A DNA stretch of 17,084 bases from an uncultured Bacteroidales bacterium. Its GTDB lineage: Bacteria; Bacteroidota; Bacteroidia; Bacteroidales; UBA932. Position 1 is the first letter of the stretch. Every line of letters begins with the position of its first letter. The stretch spans positions 1 through 17,084 of the forward strand of contig CAJOMB010000023.1 of assembly GCA_905235615.1 (NCBI GenBank), given 5' to 3'. The position numbers were made by a program, and so were the translations under genes. Positions 7,869 to 17,005 of this stretch are shown one piece after another. The notes beneath the pieces were generated by a model, which saw only the letters and a list, made by a program, of their open reading frames with translations, was not told where the DNA came from and searched no databases.

Positions 7869-9230
7869 ATGCAGGAGGAGAAAACACATACCCATTTTCT
7901 GGGCTATCTGGCCCAGCTCATGGACCGCTTCACGGGAGACAAGGTCATCTTTCTGATTGCCCTGTTCCTCATGCTCATCTCCGTGGTGTCCGTCTTCTCC
8001 TCCACCCCGCGCTTAGTGGACGAGACCCACGGCATCGACCGTGTGTCCATCATGGTGAGCCAGCTCAAGGTGGTGGCCGCCGGCTTCGGCATCATCCTGG
8101 CCCTGTACTTCCTGGGGCGGCAAAGCTGGTTCCGCGCCCTGTCCAAATGGGGCTTCGCAGTCAGTTTTATGCTGCTGGTCATCCTGGTGCTGAACCTGAA
8201 CCTGGGCATCGTACGCGCCGCAGAAATCAACGGCGCCCGCCGCATCCTGAGGATAGGCGGCTTCCAGGTCCATATCTATGAGTACATCAAGCTGTTCATG
8301 GTCATGTACATAGGATGGGCGCTGGACACCTTCAAGGAGCACGGCTTCGTATGGGCTCCGCGCATAGCCGCCCGCTTCCCCCGCCTCTCCTTCCTGGAGA
8401 AGGACGGCTGGCAGAAGATCATCTACATCTACGCCCCCATCGCCATCGTTTGCCTGATGGTGATGATGGGCTCCAATTCATCGGCCCTTTTCATGGGAAT
8501 CATCCTGATGCTGATGGTGCTCATCGGAGGACTGGACGTGAAGGATATCGGCGTCTTCGGCCTGTTCATCGCCATCGCGGTGGGCGGCCTGTACGCCTCC
8601 TACAAGGCCGGATGGCTGGAAGGAAGCCGCTTCGGAACCGCGATAGGCCGAATCACACAGGACGACGACGCCACCATGCAGATTCTCCTGAACAGCAAAC
8701 GCGAATCTCCCGAGTGGGTGAAAGCCCGCGGCAAGCTGGACCAGCCCGTAGGGGCCCTCCTGGCCATCAAGGAAGGCGGTCCCCTGGGGAAGGGCATCGG
8801 CAACAGCACCCAGAAATACCAGGTGCCCGTCATCTTCGGAGACTACATGTTCAGCTTCATCGTGGAAGAAACGGGCCTGTGGGGCGCCCTCATCCTCATC
8901 ATGCTCTACTTCAGCCTCTTTGCCCGGGGTACCTTAGTAGCCAAGATGTGCGACAACTACTATGACAAAATCATCGTGGCCGGACTCATCATCCTGGTCA
9001 CCGGGCAGGCCTTCATGCACATGTGCGTGAACGTACACATGCCCTTTGTGCCCCAGACGGGGCAGACCCTCCCGTTAGTAAGCCACGGAACCAATGCGTT
9101 CCTGGTGTTCAGCGTGGTATTCGGCATTCTGGTGAGCATTTCCAAGGATGCCAGCGAGAACATGGCCAGAAAACAGGCTCAACTGAGGGCCGAGGCCGAA
9201 AACAGTTGGACCCAAGACAGTACGCGATAA
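7869..9230 (+). CDS. ftsW: FtsW, septal peptidoglycan glycosyltransferase (SEDS family)
   Basis: A 453-residue polytopic SEDS protein that polymerises lipid II into glycan at the division site as partner of FtsI. Hydrophobic segments recur from residue 25 to about 430. The family block with GGPLGKGIGNSTQKYQVP leads into the conserved FGDYMFSFIVEE, where Asp325 matches the catalytic Asp of SEDS enzymes. The C-terminal NVHMPFVPQTGQTLPLVSHG corresponds to the usual P-x-TG-x-tLPf-S block. A hydrophilic section around residues 260-295, with ITQDDDA and acidic and basic residues, is the large extracytoplasmic loop. FtsW and not RodA is favoured by its place between murD and murG. The TAA stop shares one base with the murG start. 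Confidence 0.95.
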   Translation: MQEEKTHTHFLGYLAQLMDRFTGDKVIFLIALFLMLISVVSVFSSTPRLVDETHGIDRVSIMVSQLKVVAAGFGIILALYFLGRQSWFRALSKWGFAVSFMLLVILVLNLNLGIVRAAEINGARRILRIGGFQVHIYEYIKLFMVMYIGWALDTFKEHGFVWAPRIAARFPRLSFLEKDGWQKIIYIYAPIAIVCLMVMMGSNSSALFMGIILMLMVLIGGLDVKDIGVFGLFIAIAVGGLYASYKAGWLEGSRFGTAIGRITQDDDATMQILLNSKRESPEWVKARGKLDQPVGALLAIKEGGPLGKGIGNSTQKYQVPVIFGDYMFSFIVEETGLWGALILIMLYFSLFARGTLVAKMCDNYYDKIIVAGLIILVTGQAFMHMCVNVHMPFVPQTGQTLPLVSHGTNAFLVFSVVFGILVSISKDASENMARKQAQLRAEAENSWTQDSTR

Positions 9231-10360
9231 TGGAATACAAACCCATCAGAGTCATCATCAGCGGCGGCGGCACGGGAGGCCATATCTTCCCGGCCATCTC
9301 CATTGCGAACAAACTGAAACAGTTGAACCCCTCCACGGAGATTCTCTTCGTGGGAGCCGAGGGCAAGATGGAAATGGAAAAGGTCCCGGCCGAGGGATAC
9401 GAAATCGTCGGCCTGCCCATCGTAGGCTTCCAGCGCCAGCTGAGCATGAAGCACCTCATGAACAACCTCACCGTCCCCTTCCGCGTGTTGGGAAGCGTCC
9501 ATCACGCAAAGAAAATCGTGAAGGACTTTGGCCCGGACGTGGTGGTGGGCGTGGGCGGCTATGCCAGCGCTCCCCTGCTGTGGGCGGCCACCGGCATGAA
9601 GGTTCCCGCCGTGATTCAGGAACAGAACGGCTTTGCCGGACTCACCAACAAGCTGCTGGGAAACCGTGTCCAGCGCATCTGCGTGGCCTACGAAGGCATG
9701 GAGAAGTTCTTCCCAAAGGAGAAAATCGTGATGAGCGGCAACCCCATCCGCGAGGTCCTGTCCCGCCCGGCCACGGAAGAGCAGAAGGCCGAAGCGCTAT
9801 CCTACTTCGGACTCAACCCGGGCAAAAGGCATCTGTTCATCGTGGGCGGAAGCCTGGGCAGCGGCACCCTCAACCGCGCCATGCAGCACTGGATTCAGGA
9901 CGGCTGCCCCGAAGGAGAGGACGTGGAGGTGATCTGGCAGTGCGGAAAATACTACAAGAAAGACATCGACGCCTTCATGGAGGCCCATTCGCAGGTGGAG
10001 GGAATCAGGCACTATGACTTTATCGGCCGGATGGATCTGGCCTATGCCGCAGCCGATGTGGTTGTGTCCCGCAGCGGCGCCAGCACGGTTTCCGAGCTCT
10101 GCGCCATGGGGAAAGCCACCGTGTTCGTGCCCTCCCCCAACGTGGCCGAGGACCATCAGACGCACAACGCCATGGCGCTGGTGAGGAAAGAGGCAGCCAT
10201 GCTGGTGAAGGACAACGAGGCCATAGACGAGCTCCTGCCCACGGCCATCGCCCTCCTCCACAGCCCGGAGCGCCGGGAGAAACTTCAGAAGAACGCCCAC
10301 GCCATGGCGCTTACCCAGGCCGCACAAGTTATTTGCGACGAAATTTACAAACTCGTATGA
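9230..10360 (+). CDS. murG: MurG, lipid II synthase (GlcNAc transferase)
   Basis: A 376-residue GT28 glycosyltransferase that adds GlcNAc from UDP-GlcNAc to lipid I on the inner face of the membrane. The N-terminal glycine-rich loop ISGGGTGGHIFPA is at residues 10-22, a second loop reads GVGGYASAP, EQNGFAG follows, and the donor-binding half shows GGSLGSGTLN and SRSGASTVSE, then NVAEDHQTHNA. The open frame runs upstream to 9023 inside ftsW, but the ATG at 9230 gives the expected N-terminus and the TAATG coupling to ftsW. The stop overlaps murC in an ATGA. Confidence 0.97.
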   Translation: MEYKPIRVIISGGGTGGHIFPAISIANKLKQLNPSTEILFVGAEGKMEMEKVPAEGYEIVGLPIVGFQRQLSMKHLMNNLTVPFRVLGSVHHAKKIVKDFGPDVVVGVGGYASAPLLWAATGMKVPAVIQEQNGFAGLTNKLLGNRVQRICVAYEGMEKFFPKEKIVMSGNPIREVLSRPATEEQKAEALSYFGLNPGKRHLFIVGGSLGSGTLNRAMQHWIQDGCPEGEDVEVIWQCGKYYKKDIDAFMEAHSQVEGIRHYDFIGRMDLAYAAADVVVSRSGASTVSELCAMGKATVFVPSPNVAEDHQTHNAMALVRKEAAMLVKDNEAIDELLPTAIALLHSPERREKLQKNAHAMALTQAAQVICDEIYKLV

Positions 10361-11706
10361 AAAACGTTTACTTCATAGGTATCGGCGGCATCGGCATGAG
10401 CGCCATCGCCCGTTACTTCAAGTTCAAGGGCTACGAGGTGGCCGGTTACGACCGCACCCCCTCCGAGCTCACGGCCCGGTTGGAGACCGAGGGCATCCCT
10501 GTCCACTATGAAGACCGCCCCGACTTGATTCCCGCCGACAAACAGGAAACGCTGGTGGTATATACTCCCGCCATCCCCTCCGACCTGGGAGAACTGCGGA
10601 AAGCGATGGATGAAGGCTACCTGGTGCTCAAGCGCTCCCGAACGCTGGGTGAAATCACCAAGGGACAGCGCTGCCTGGCCGTTGCCGGCACCCATGGAAA
10701 AACCACCACCTCCACCCTTACCGCGCATATCCTCACGGAATGCGGCGAGGGATGCAGCGCCTTCCTGGGCGGCATTTCCCGGAACTACGGCACCAATCTG
10801 CTCATGTCCAAGACCGACACGGTGGTGGTGGAGGCCGATGAATTTGACCGTTCCTTCCTCCAGCTCTACCCGGAGATTGCCGTCATCACTTCGGTGGAGG
10901 CGGACCACTTGGACATCTACGGAGACTACGCCCACGTGGTGGAGGCCTTCCGCGCCTTCGCCGGCCAGGTAAGCGGCACCCTCATCGTGAAAAAGGGCGC
11001 CCCCGTGGACCAGTCCCATACGAAGGCGAAAGTCTATACCTACCATTATACGGACACCCAGGCCGATTTTCATGCCATCGGCCCCAAGGCCGATGCCCTG
11101 GGCCATTTCCACTACGACCTGCATTACCCCGGCGGCATCCTGAAGGACATCCGCGTGGGAGCGCCCGGCTGGGTGAATGCGGAGAACAGCATCGCCGCTG
11201 CGGCCATCGCCCTCAGTTACGGGATGGAGCCGGAGAAGGTGAAAGCGGCCATCGGCACTTTCGAAGGCGTAAAAAGGCGCTTGGAAGTACACCTGAACAC
11301 GCCTCACCTCTCCTATATAGATGACTACGCGCACCATCCGACGGAGCTTTCCAGCGCCATCGCCTCCATGCGCGACATCTTCCCCGGCCGCAAGCTTACG
11401 GCCATCTTCCAGCCGCACCTTTATACCCGTACGCGGGACTTTGCAGCCGATTTTGCCAAGGCCCTGTCGGCCGTGGACAAACTCATCCTCTTGGACATCT
11501 ACCCCGCCCGCGAAGAGCCTATCCCCGGAGTGAGCGCCGAGATGATTTTCAAGGACGTGACCGCCCCTCAGAAGGTGCTCCTGAAAAAGGAAGAACTCAT
11601 GGATTACCTGGCCGATGAGCCCTTGGACGTGCTGGCCACCTTCGGAGCCGGAAACATAGACCGCTTTATTGAACCCATTACCGAATTATTGAAAAAACGC
11701 CTGTGA
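10357..11706 (+). CDS. murC: MurC, UDP-MurNAc:L-alanine ligase
   Basis: A 449-residue cytoplasmic ligase that attaches the first amino acid, L-alanine, to UDP-MurNAc. The Rossmann loop GIGGIGMS is at residues 8-15, the P-loop GTHGKTT at 111-117, and the middle and C-terminal domains show EADEFDRSF, EADHLDIY, RRLEVH, DDYAHHPTE and FQPHLYTRTRD, all typical of MurC and not of Mpl or MurD. The start in the ATGA overlap with murG is preferred to the in-frame ATG at 10333, which would add eight residues before the Rossmann strand. The stop overlaps the ftsQ start as GTGA. Confidence 0.97.
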   Translation: MKNVYFIGIGGIGMSAIARYFKFKGYEVAGYDRTPSELTARLETEGIPVHYEDRPDLIPADKQETLVVYTPAIPSDLGELRKAMDEGYLVLKRSRTLGEITKGQRCLAVAGTHGKTTTSTLTAHILTECGEGCSAFLGGISRNYGTNLLMSKTDTVVVEADEFDRSFLQLYPEIAVITSVEADHLDIYGDYAHVVEAFRAFAGQVSGTLIVKKGAPVDQSHTKAKVYTYHYTDTQADFHAIGPKADALGHFHYDLHYPGGILKDIRVGAPGWVNAENSIAAAAIALSYGMEPEKVKAAIGTFEGVKRRLEVHLNTPHLSYIDDYAHHPTELSSAIASMRDIFPGRKLTAIFQPHLYTRTRDFAADFAKALSAVDKLILLDIYPAREEPIPGVSAEMIFKDVTAPQKVLLKKEELMDYLADEPLDVLATFGAGNIDRFIEPITELLKKRL

Positions 11707-12491
11707 AACCCGTATATCGTTATATCCTGGGCGCCCTCGTCGTGCTCTCCTGTGCAGCCGTCTGGTTCTTCACTTCCCGGATGGCCCATCGGGAGCTGGC
11801 CACGCGCACCTGTCAGGGAAAGGGCAAGCTGCAGGTGACGGTAACGGATTCCACAGAGCGCCGCTTCGTAGCCAAGGCCGATGTGCAGGACTGGTTGGAG
11901 AAGGAATACGGAGCCTACGCCGGTCTTCCCCTGGACAGCCTGGACCTGCACCGGATAGAGAAGATTATCTCCGCTCACAGCGCCGTGAGGGAGTGCGAGG
12001 CCTGGATTACGGACGACGGTGTGCTGCATGTCCAGCTGAGCCAGCGGCAGCCCGTCCTCAAACTGGACAACGGGCAGAACGCCTGCTATGCCGACGCCAC
12101 GGGCTACCTGTTCCCGCTTCAGTCCCGGGGCAGCGTGGATGTGCCGGTGGTGAGCGGAACGCTCCCCATCAAGCTGGAAAGAGGCTACAAAGGCTTCCTG
12201 CAGGACGAGAGCCAGTCCCTCTGGCTCAAGCGCATCATCGGCATGATGCTTTATATGAAAGGAAAGATCTGGGAACAGGACATAGACCGGATCTACATCA
12301 ACGCCAAGGGCGACGTGGTGCTGTACCCCGTGGAGGGGAAGGAAGAGTTCCTCTTCGGCCCTCCCGTGAGGATAGAGGAAAAATTCAAGCTGCTGACGGC
12401 CTACTACCGCAGCGTGGTCCCGTCCAAAGACCCCGGCTACTACAAGACGGTGGACCTGAGATACCGGAAACAAGTGGTTTGCAAGAAATAA
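11703..12491 (+). CDS. ftsQ: FtsQ/DivIB-type division protein
   Basis: A 262-residue bitopic protein with a short N-terminal tail, one membrane segment at about residues 7-26, and an extracytoplasmic part. Residues of about 40-110 fit a POTRA-like domain (VTVTDSTERRFV, ADVQDWLEKEYG, SLDLHRIEKII), followed by the FtsQ beta region containing QRQPVLKL and ADATGYLFPL. FtsQ scaffolds FtsB and FtsL in the divisome; here the name rests on this architecture and on its place between murC and ftsA. Translation appears to start at GTG 11703 in a GTGA overlap with the murC stop, the only non-ATG start in the cluster. A 12-base AT-rich gap separates it from ftsA. Confidence 0.9.
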   Translation: MKPVYRYILGALVVLSCAAVWFFTSRMAHRELATRTCQGKGKLQVTVTDSTERRFVAKADVQDWLEKEYGAYAGLPLDSLDLHRIEKIISAHSAVRECEAWITDDGVLHVQLSQRQPVLKLDNGQNACYADATGYLFPLQSRGSVDVPVVSGTLPIKLERGYKGFLQDESQSLWLKRIIGMMLYMKGKIWEQDIDRIYINAKGDVVLYPVEGKEEFLFGPPVRIEEKFKLLTAYYRSVVPSKDPGYYKTVDLRYRKQVVCKK

Positions 12492-12503
12492 AAACAAAGC
12501 TAT

Positions 12504-13989
12504 ATGGAAGAAAAATACATTGCCGCCATTGATTTGGGCAGTTCCAAATTCGGCATCTGCGTAGCGCGGATAACCGGAGAGGACGTCCAGATTGTGTACT
12601 ACAAAGAAACGCCTTCGGACGGCATCCGTTCCAGCATGATTGCCAATCCCATGAAGGCGTCCCAGAAACTCAGGGAAGCCGTCCAGGAGGCCGAGAAGGA
12701 ACTCATGATCAAGATTCTCCAGGTGGTGGTGGGGATGCCCCGCAGCGAGGTGGACCAGGTGAGCGCATCGGCCCGGGTGGAACGCTCCATGCCGGACGAG
12801 TATATTACCTCCGAGGAAGTGGCCACCCTCAAGTCCATCGCCCTGGAGACCTATCCCTTGGACAATCCCGAAAAGCAGATTATCTACGGGGCCGTGGCCC
12901 AGTCTTTCTCCATTGACAACGATATCCAGCTGGTGGAAGACGATGTAGTGGGCACGCTTTCTACCAGTCTGGAAGGCAATTTCAAGGTGTTCGTGGGCAA
13001 CCGGACGGCCACCACGGCCCTGGATAAAATCTTCAACCAGCTGGGCATTGCCATCGCCAAGAAATACTTCCTGCCGGAAGTGGTGGCGCGAACCGTCCTC
13101 ACGGACGACGAGCGCACCAGCGGCGTGGCCCTGGTAGATGTGGGAGCAGGCGTCACGTCCGTCACCATCTATCACGGCGGCATCATGCGCTACTACGCCT
13201 CCATCCCCTTCGGCGGAAAGGTGGTGACCGGAGACATCCGGACGGAATGCTCCATCTCCGAAGACCTGGCAGAGAAAATCAAGAAGCGCTTTGGCGCCTG
13301 CATGCCCGGCAAACTGGCCACTTTGAGTGAAAAGGTCCTGCAAATCCGCACCACAGAACCCTACGGTTCCGGTGCGCTATATTTCCGAAATCATCGACTG
13401 CCGCTGCAGGGAAATCGTGGAGGCGGTTCTCTACTACATCCAGGAAAGCAACCTGCAGAACAACCTGCGCAGCGGCATCGTCGTGACGGGCGGCGGAGCG
13501 GAACTGGTCAATTTCGTCACCCTCTTCAAGGAGATGTCCGGCTACGAGGTCCGCAAGGGCTACCCCCGCTTCATGTTCTCCGCCCCCATGGGAAGCAGTG
13601 TCTATTCCACTGCGGCCACATCGGCCCTTGGGATGGTGCTGGCGGCCAAGGACGACCGGCTGCCGGACTGTGTGAGCCAGCCCCTGAAGGAGGAAGAAAT
13701 TCCGGAAGAGGAGCTGGTGGAACTGGAGGTGACGGACGAGACGCCCATGGCCAACAACGTCACCGACGAAGAAATGGAGAACGGCGAGACCGGCAGTCTC
13801 ATCTCTCCGGAAGAGTTTGGCGAGGCCGTGAAGAAGGAGAAAAAGAGCCACACCGTGAAGGTAAAGAATCCCAGTTTCATGAGTGTCGCCTGGAAAAAGA
13901 TGAAGGACAGCATGAAGAACGGTGCGCTCAAGATTTATGACGACGCCACCCGGGACGAAAACGAAAACATGGAGGAGAATCAGTTATGA
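12504..13989 (+). CDS. ftsA: FtsA, actin-like division protein, interrupted by a frameshift
   Basis: FtsA anchors FtsZ filaments to the membrane. The first part, from ATG 12504, carries the actin-fold phosphate loop AIDLGSSKFGI (residues 8-18) and VALVDVGAGVTSVTIYHGG. Homology then leaves this frame near 13361 and resumes one base later, in VPVRYISEIIDCR, the adenosine motif VVTGGGAELVNF, GMVLAAKDD and a C-terminal amphipathic stretch (SFMSVAWKKMKDSMKNG) suited to membrane binding. Joining the frames needs skipping one base between about 13359 and 13372 and gives about 494 residues, normal for the family. Without the skip, the first frame runs on to 13940 with a tail unlike FtsA. The second frame ends in an ATGA with ftsZ, so it is the genuine 3' end. 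A sequencing or assembly error is the simplest cause. Confidence 0.88.
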
Positions 13990-15227
13990 GTATCGATTAC
14001 AACAAACCCATCGTTCCCACCGACTGGAACGACGAGAATGCCATCATCAAGGTGATCGGCGTCGGTGGCGGCGGATGCAATGCCGTCAACTACATGTACC
14101 GCCAGAATATCCAGGGTTGCAGCTTTATCGTGTGCAACACCGACGCACAGGCTCTCCAATCCAGCGACGTGCCTGTCAAAATCCAGATGGGACAGAACGG
14201 CCTGGGCGCCGGTACGGACCCCACCGCCGGCCGCAACGCCGCCTTGGAAAGCCAGGACGAGATTGCCCGCAAGGTGCTGGACTGCGGCACCAAGATGCTC
14301 TTCATCACCGCCGGCATGGGCGGCGGCACCGGAACGGGAGCCTCCCCCGTCATTGCCAAGATGGCCAAGGAGCGTGGCATCCTCACGGTAGCCGTTGTCA
14401 CCATCCCCTTCAAGAACGAAGGCAACGAAAGCCAGTCCAAGGCGGTGGACGGCATCCACGAACTGGAGAAGAACGTGGACAGCCTCCTCATTATCAACAA
14501 CGAGAAACTGTACCAGTTCTTCGGGGACACCCTCATCCATGAAGCCTTCCCCAAGGCCGATGAAGTGCTGGCCACCGCCGTTCGCGGCATCATCGAAGTC
14601 ATCAGCTGCCCCGGCTACATCAATGTGGACTTCCAGGATGTGTGCAAGATGATGCGGAACTCCGGCATGGCCCTGATGGGCAGCGGCGAAGGGACGGGCA
14701 ACGACCGCTTGGAGATGGCCGTGAAAGGCGCCTTCGAGAGTCCGCTGCTGAACGACTTCGACCTCATGACCGCCAAGAACGTGCTGGTGAACATCACTAC
14801 CGGCAACAACGAGCGCGGTGCCAAAATGAGCGACCTGGAAAGAATTGACGAAATGATTACCCAATACACCGGAGACGCCAACCATTTCAAGAAGGGAATC
14901 GTCTGGGATGACGACCCCGACTTCGGCGACAGGGTGCGCATCACGGCCATCGTGACGGGCTTCGAAATGGACTTGGGCGGACTGGGCCTCAACAAAGACC
15001 TGGGGAACCTGGTCATCATTGACGAGGATTTCCAGTGGGAGCAGCCCCAGCACCAGGGAGAGGTATCCATCCCCGTGGGCGCCGAGACCATCAAGATTGG
15101 CTACAACAACTCCGACAATGCCAAGCACTTCGACTTCGCATCTGACCGCAAACCCATCCTGTGCGTGGAAACCGGTCAAAGGAAAGCGGAGCTGGAGAAT
15201 ACGCCGGCCATCCGCCGCAGACATTGA
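13986..15227 (+). CDS. ftsZ: FtsZ, tubulin-like division GTPase
   Basis: A 413-residue GTPase that polymerises into the division ring. The nucleotide-binding loop GVGGGGCNAVN is at residues 25-35, the tubulin signature GGGTGTG at 112-118, and the T7 synergy loop NVDFQD at 213-218 with Asp215 and Asp218 for GTP hydrolysis. After the globular core, which ends near the ITAIVTGF block, comes a linker of moderate length and a C-terminal stretch LENTPAIRRRH that looks like the short conserved peptide that binds FtsA. The ATG overlaps the ftsA stop. It is the last gene of the cluster and is followed by hairpins. Confidence 0.98.
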   Translation: MSIDYNKPIVPTDWNDENAIIKVIGVGGGGCNAVNYMYRQNIQGCSFIVCNTDAQALQSSDVPVKIQMGQNGLGAGTDPTAGRNAALESQDEIARKVLDCGTKMLFITAGMGGGTGTGASPVIAKMAKERGILTVAVVTIPFKNEGNESQSKAVDGIHELEKNVDSLLIINNEKLYQFFGDTLIHEAFPKADEVLATAVRGIIEVISCPGYINVDFQDVCKMMRNSGMALMGSGEGTGNDRLEMAVKGAFESPLLNDFDLMTAKNVLVNITTGNNERGAKMSDLERIDEMITQYTGDANHFKKGIVWDDDPDFGDRVRITAIVTGFEMDLGGLGLNKDLGNLVIIDEDFQWEQPQHQGEVSIPVGAETIKIGYNNSDNAKHFDFASDRKPILCVETGQRKAELENTPAIRRRH

Positions 15228-15239
15228 ACAGTCCTCTAT

Positions 15240-15253
15240 CCCGTTTCTACGGG
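15240..15253 (+). terminator. Small hairpin just after ftsZ
   Basis: CCCGT (15240-15244) and ACGGG (15249-15253) can form a 5-bp stem with a TTCT loop, 12 bases after the ftsZ stop, followed by AAGGTTTT. The stem is short and the T run is interrupted, so it may be only a weak or auxiliary terminator ahead of the stronger hairpin at 15284. Confidence 0.3.
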
Positions 15254-15283
15254 AAGGTTTTGATAATATACACTAAACAGGAG

Positions 15284-15318
15284 TCAACCCACGCAGTGAT
15301 GCATGGGTTGATTATTTT
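15284..15318 (+). terminator. Hairpin between convergent ftsZ and gltX
   Basis: TCAACCCACGCA (15284-15295) and TGCATGGGTTGA (15300-15311) pair over 12 positions with a single C/A mismatch around a GTGA tetraloop. On the plus strand it is followed by TTATTTT, as expected of an intrinsic terminator for the mraZ-ftsZ operon. The right arm ends directly at the gltX stop codon (15312-15314 read on the minus strand), so the same hairpin may also end gltX transcription, though the minus-strand T run is weak. Confidence 0.75.
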
Positions 15319-16985
15319 CTGCCAAGGCGCTCCGCCACGTCGCTCATGCGGCGGGCGAATTCTTTCCGGCCGATAAAGCTCAGGATGGCGGCGATGCCCA
15401 ATCCGCTGGCGGCACCCGTCAGAGCCAGTCGCAGGCTGTTCATCACCTTGCCCATGGGGAATTCGTTCTTCTTGATATAGTCCACGAGGACGGGCTCAAG
15501 GGCATCGGCCGTCATGGGTCCGCGGTAAACATCCAGGTCGTCGAAGCCGAATTCGGCCCCGGTGATGTACTGGCAAAGCTCGAAACAGTTCTCGTAGTGG
15601 TCTTCCTTCCAGAACTTGTCCACGTCCTTCTGGACATACTCCGCAGGGGCCACGAACAAGGCCTGGGCGCTCTCCCACATATCGGCCACGAAGGTGGCAC
15701 GCTCCTTCACCAGTTCCACCACGGCCTCCACGTACTCGTGCGTAAAGATGTGGTTGGTGAAATCCGCCCCGAAGCCTTCGAAAGCGGCACCGGCGGTGAG
15801 GGCGTTGCAGGGGCAGTCCACCACTTTGATGCCGTGCTCCTCCAGAACGGGGATGAAGAGTTCCGTGAGTTCCTGCGTAGATTTGAGGCGGAGATATTCC
15901 TTGTTGTACCACTTGGCCTTGTCCGGGTTGAACTTGGCACCGGCTTTCTGCACTTTTTCCAGGGAGAAGGCCTGCACCAGTTCCGGCAGGGTGAACATTT
16001 CCCTGTCGTCTCCGGGATTCCAGCCCAGCATGGCCAGCAGGTTCACAAAGGCCTCCGGGAAGTAGCCGTCCTCACGGTAACCGCGGGAAACTTCGCCGGT
16101 CTCGGGGTTCTTCCAGGCCAGCGGGAACACCGGGAAGCCCAGTTTGTCACCGTCCCGCTTGGAAAGCTTGCCGTTGCCCACGGGCTTCAGCAGCAGGGAC
16201 AGGTGGGCGAAGCGCGGCATGGTGTCCTGCCAGCCGAAGGCCTCGTACAGCAGGTAATGCAGCGGGAGGGACGGCAGCCACTCCTCGCCGCGGATCACCT
16301 CCGTGATTTCCATCAGGTGGTCATCCACGATGTTGGCCAGGTGATAGGTGGGAAGTTCATCGGCCCTTTTCCAGAGCACTTTGTCGTCCAAGGTGTCCGT
16401 ATTCACTTCCACATGGCCGCGGATGAGATCGTCCATCTGGACCACGCGGTTCACGGGCATCTTGAAGCGGATGGTCCAGTCCGTAGTGGTCTCTATGAGC
16501 TTTTTCACTTCCTCTTCAGAAAGAGTGAGGGAGTTGCGGAGGCCTGTTCGGGAAGCGGCGTTGTACATGAACGTCTGCCCGGCAGCCTCGGCGGCGGCGC
16601 GGCGCTCACTCAGTTCATCGGCCGAATCAAACGCGTAATAAGCCCAGCCGGCAGCCACGAGTTGCTCCGCATACTGGCGGTAGATGGGACGGCGCTGGCT
16701 CTGGCGGTACGGGGCATGCGGATGTTTTGCCGATGCCTCCTCCACCACCTTGCCGTTCTCGTCCACCCCCTCGTCCGGGATAATCCCGCACCAGTTCAGG
16801 GCTTCAATGATGTACTGCTCCGCACCGGGCACGAAGCGGTGAGAGTCCGTGTCTTCGATACGGATGATGAAGTCTCCCCCCTTCTGCTTGGCATAGAGGT
16901 AGTTATACAGAGCCGTGCGCACGCCGCCCATGTGGAGCGGTCCGGTAGGTGACGGGGCAAATCTTACGCGTGTTCTTCTTTCCAT
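15312..16985 (-). CDS. gltX: Glutamyl-tRNA synthetase
   Basis: A 557-residue class I aminoacyl-tRNA synthetase that charges tRNA with glutamate. The HIGH-type motif appears as PSPTGPLHMGG near residues 11-21, IRIEDTD follows, and the KMSKS-type loop reads KLSKR at 273-277. WNPGDDREMFTLPEL and a helical C-terminal anticodon-binding part follow. The frame is open upstream to 17036, but the ATG at 16985 puts the Rossmann strand (TRVRFAPSP) at the start as in the family, and the upstream part overlaps the promoter. The protein seems somewhat longer than the roughly 500 residues usual for the family. It converges on ftsZ and has its own promoter, so it is not part of the dcw operon. Confidence 0.95.
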   Translation of the reverse strand: MERRTRVRFAPSPTGPLHMGGVRTALYNYLYAKQKGGDFIIRIEDTDSHRFVPGAEQYIIEALNWCGIIPDEGVDENGKVVEEASAKHPHAPYRQSQRRPIYRQYAEQLVAAGWAYYAFDSADELSERRAAAEAAGQTFMYNAASRTGLRNSLTLSEEEVKKLIETTTDWTIRFKMPVNRVVQMDDLIRGHVEVNTDTLDDKVLWKRADELPTYHLANIVDDHLMEITEVIRGEEWLPSLPLHYLLYEAFGWQDTMPRFAHLSLLLKPVGNGKLSKRDGDKLGFPVFPLAWKNPETGEVSRGYREDGYFPEAFVNLLAMLGWNPGDDREMFTLPELVQAFSLEKVQKAGAKFNPDKAKWYNKEYLRLKSTQELTELFIPVLEEHGIKVVDCPCNALTAGAAFEGFGADFTNHIFTHEYVEAVVELVKERATFVADMWESAQALFVAPAEYVQKDVDKFWKEDHYENCFELCQYITGAEFGFDDLDVYRGPMTADALEPVLVDYIKKNEFPMGKVMNSLRLALTGAASGLGIAAILSFIGRKEFARRMSDVAERLGRK

Positions 16986-17005
16986 GGCGAATCCATTTAA
17001 GTTTG

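Noticed and set aside
9023..9229. A longer murG start inside ftsW
   Set aside because: The extension is ftsW read in another frame; MurG homology begins at the ATG at 9230.
13363..13940. A novel C-terminal domain on FtsA in the original frame
   Set aside because: The tail after the shift is rich in Gly, Arg, His and Pro, has no FtsA motifs, and is the shadow of the true second half in the +1 frame.
13327..13989. Independent gene starting at GTG 13327 inside ftsA
   Set aside because: Its product from VPVRYISEII onward is simply the C-terminal half of FtsA; the first residues before that are out-of-frame sequence. A frameshifted single ftsA explains it better.
15597..16952. A 451-codon open frame on the plus strand opposite gltX
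   Set aside because: It is a shadow of the well-supported glutamyl-tRNA synthetase on the minus strand and shows no family motifs.
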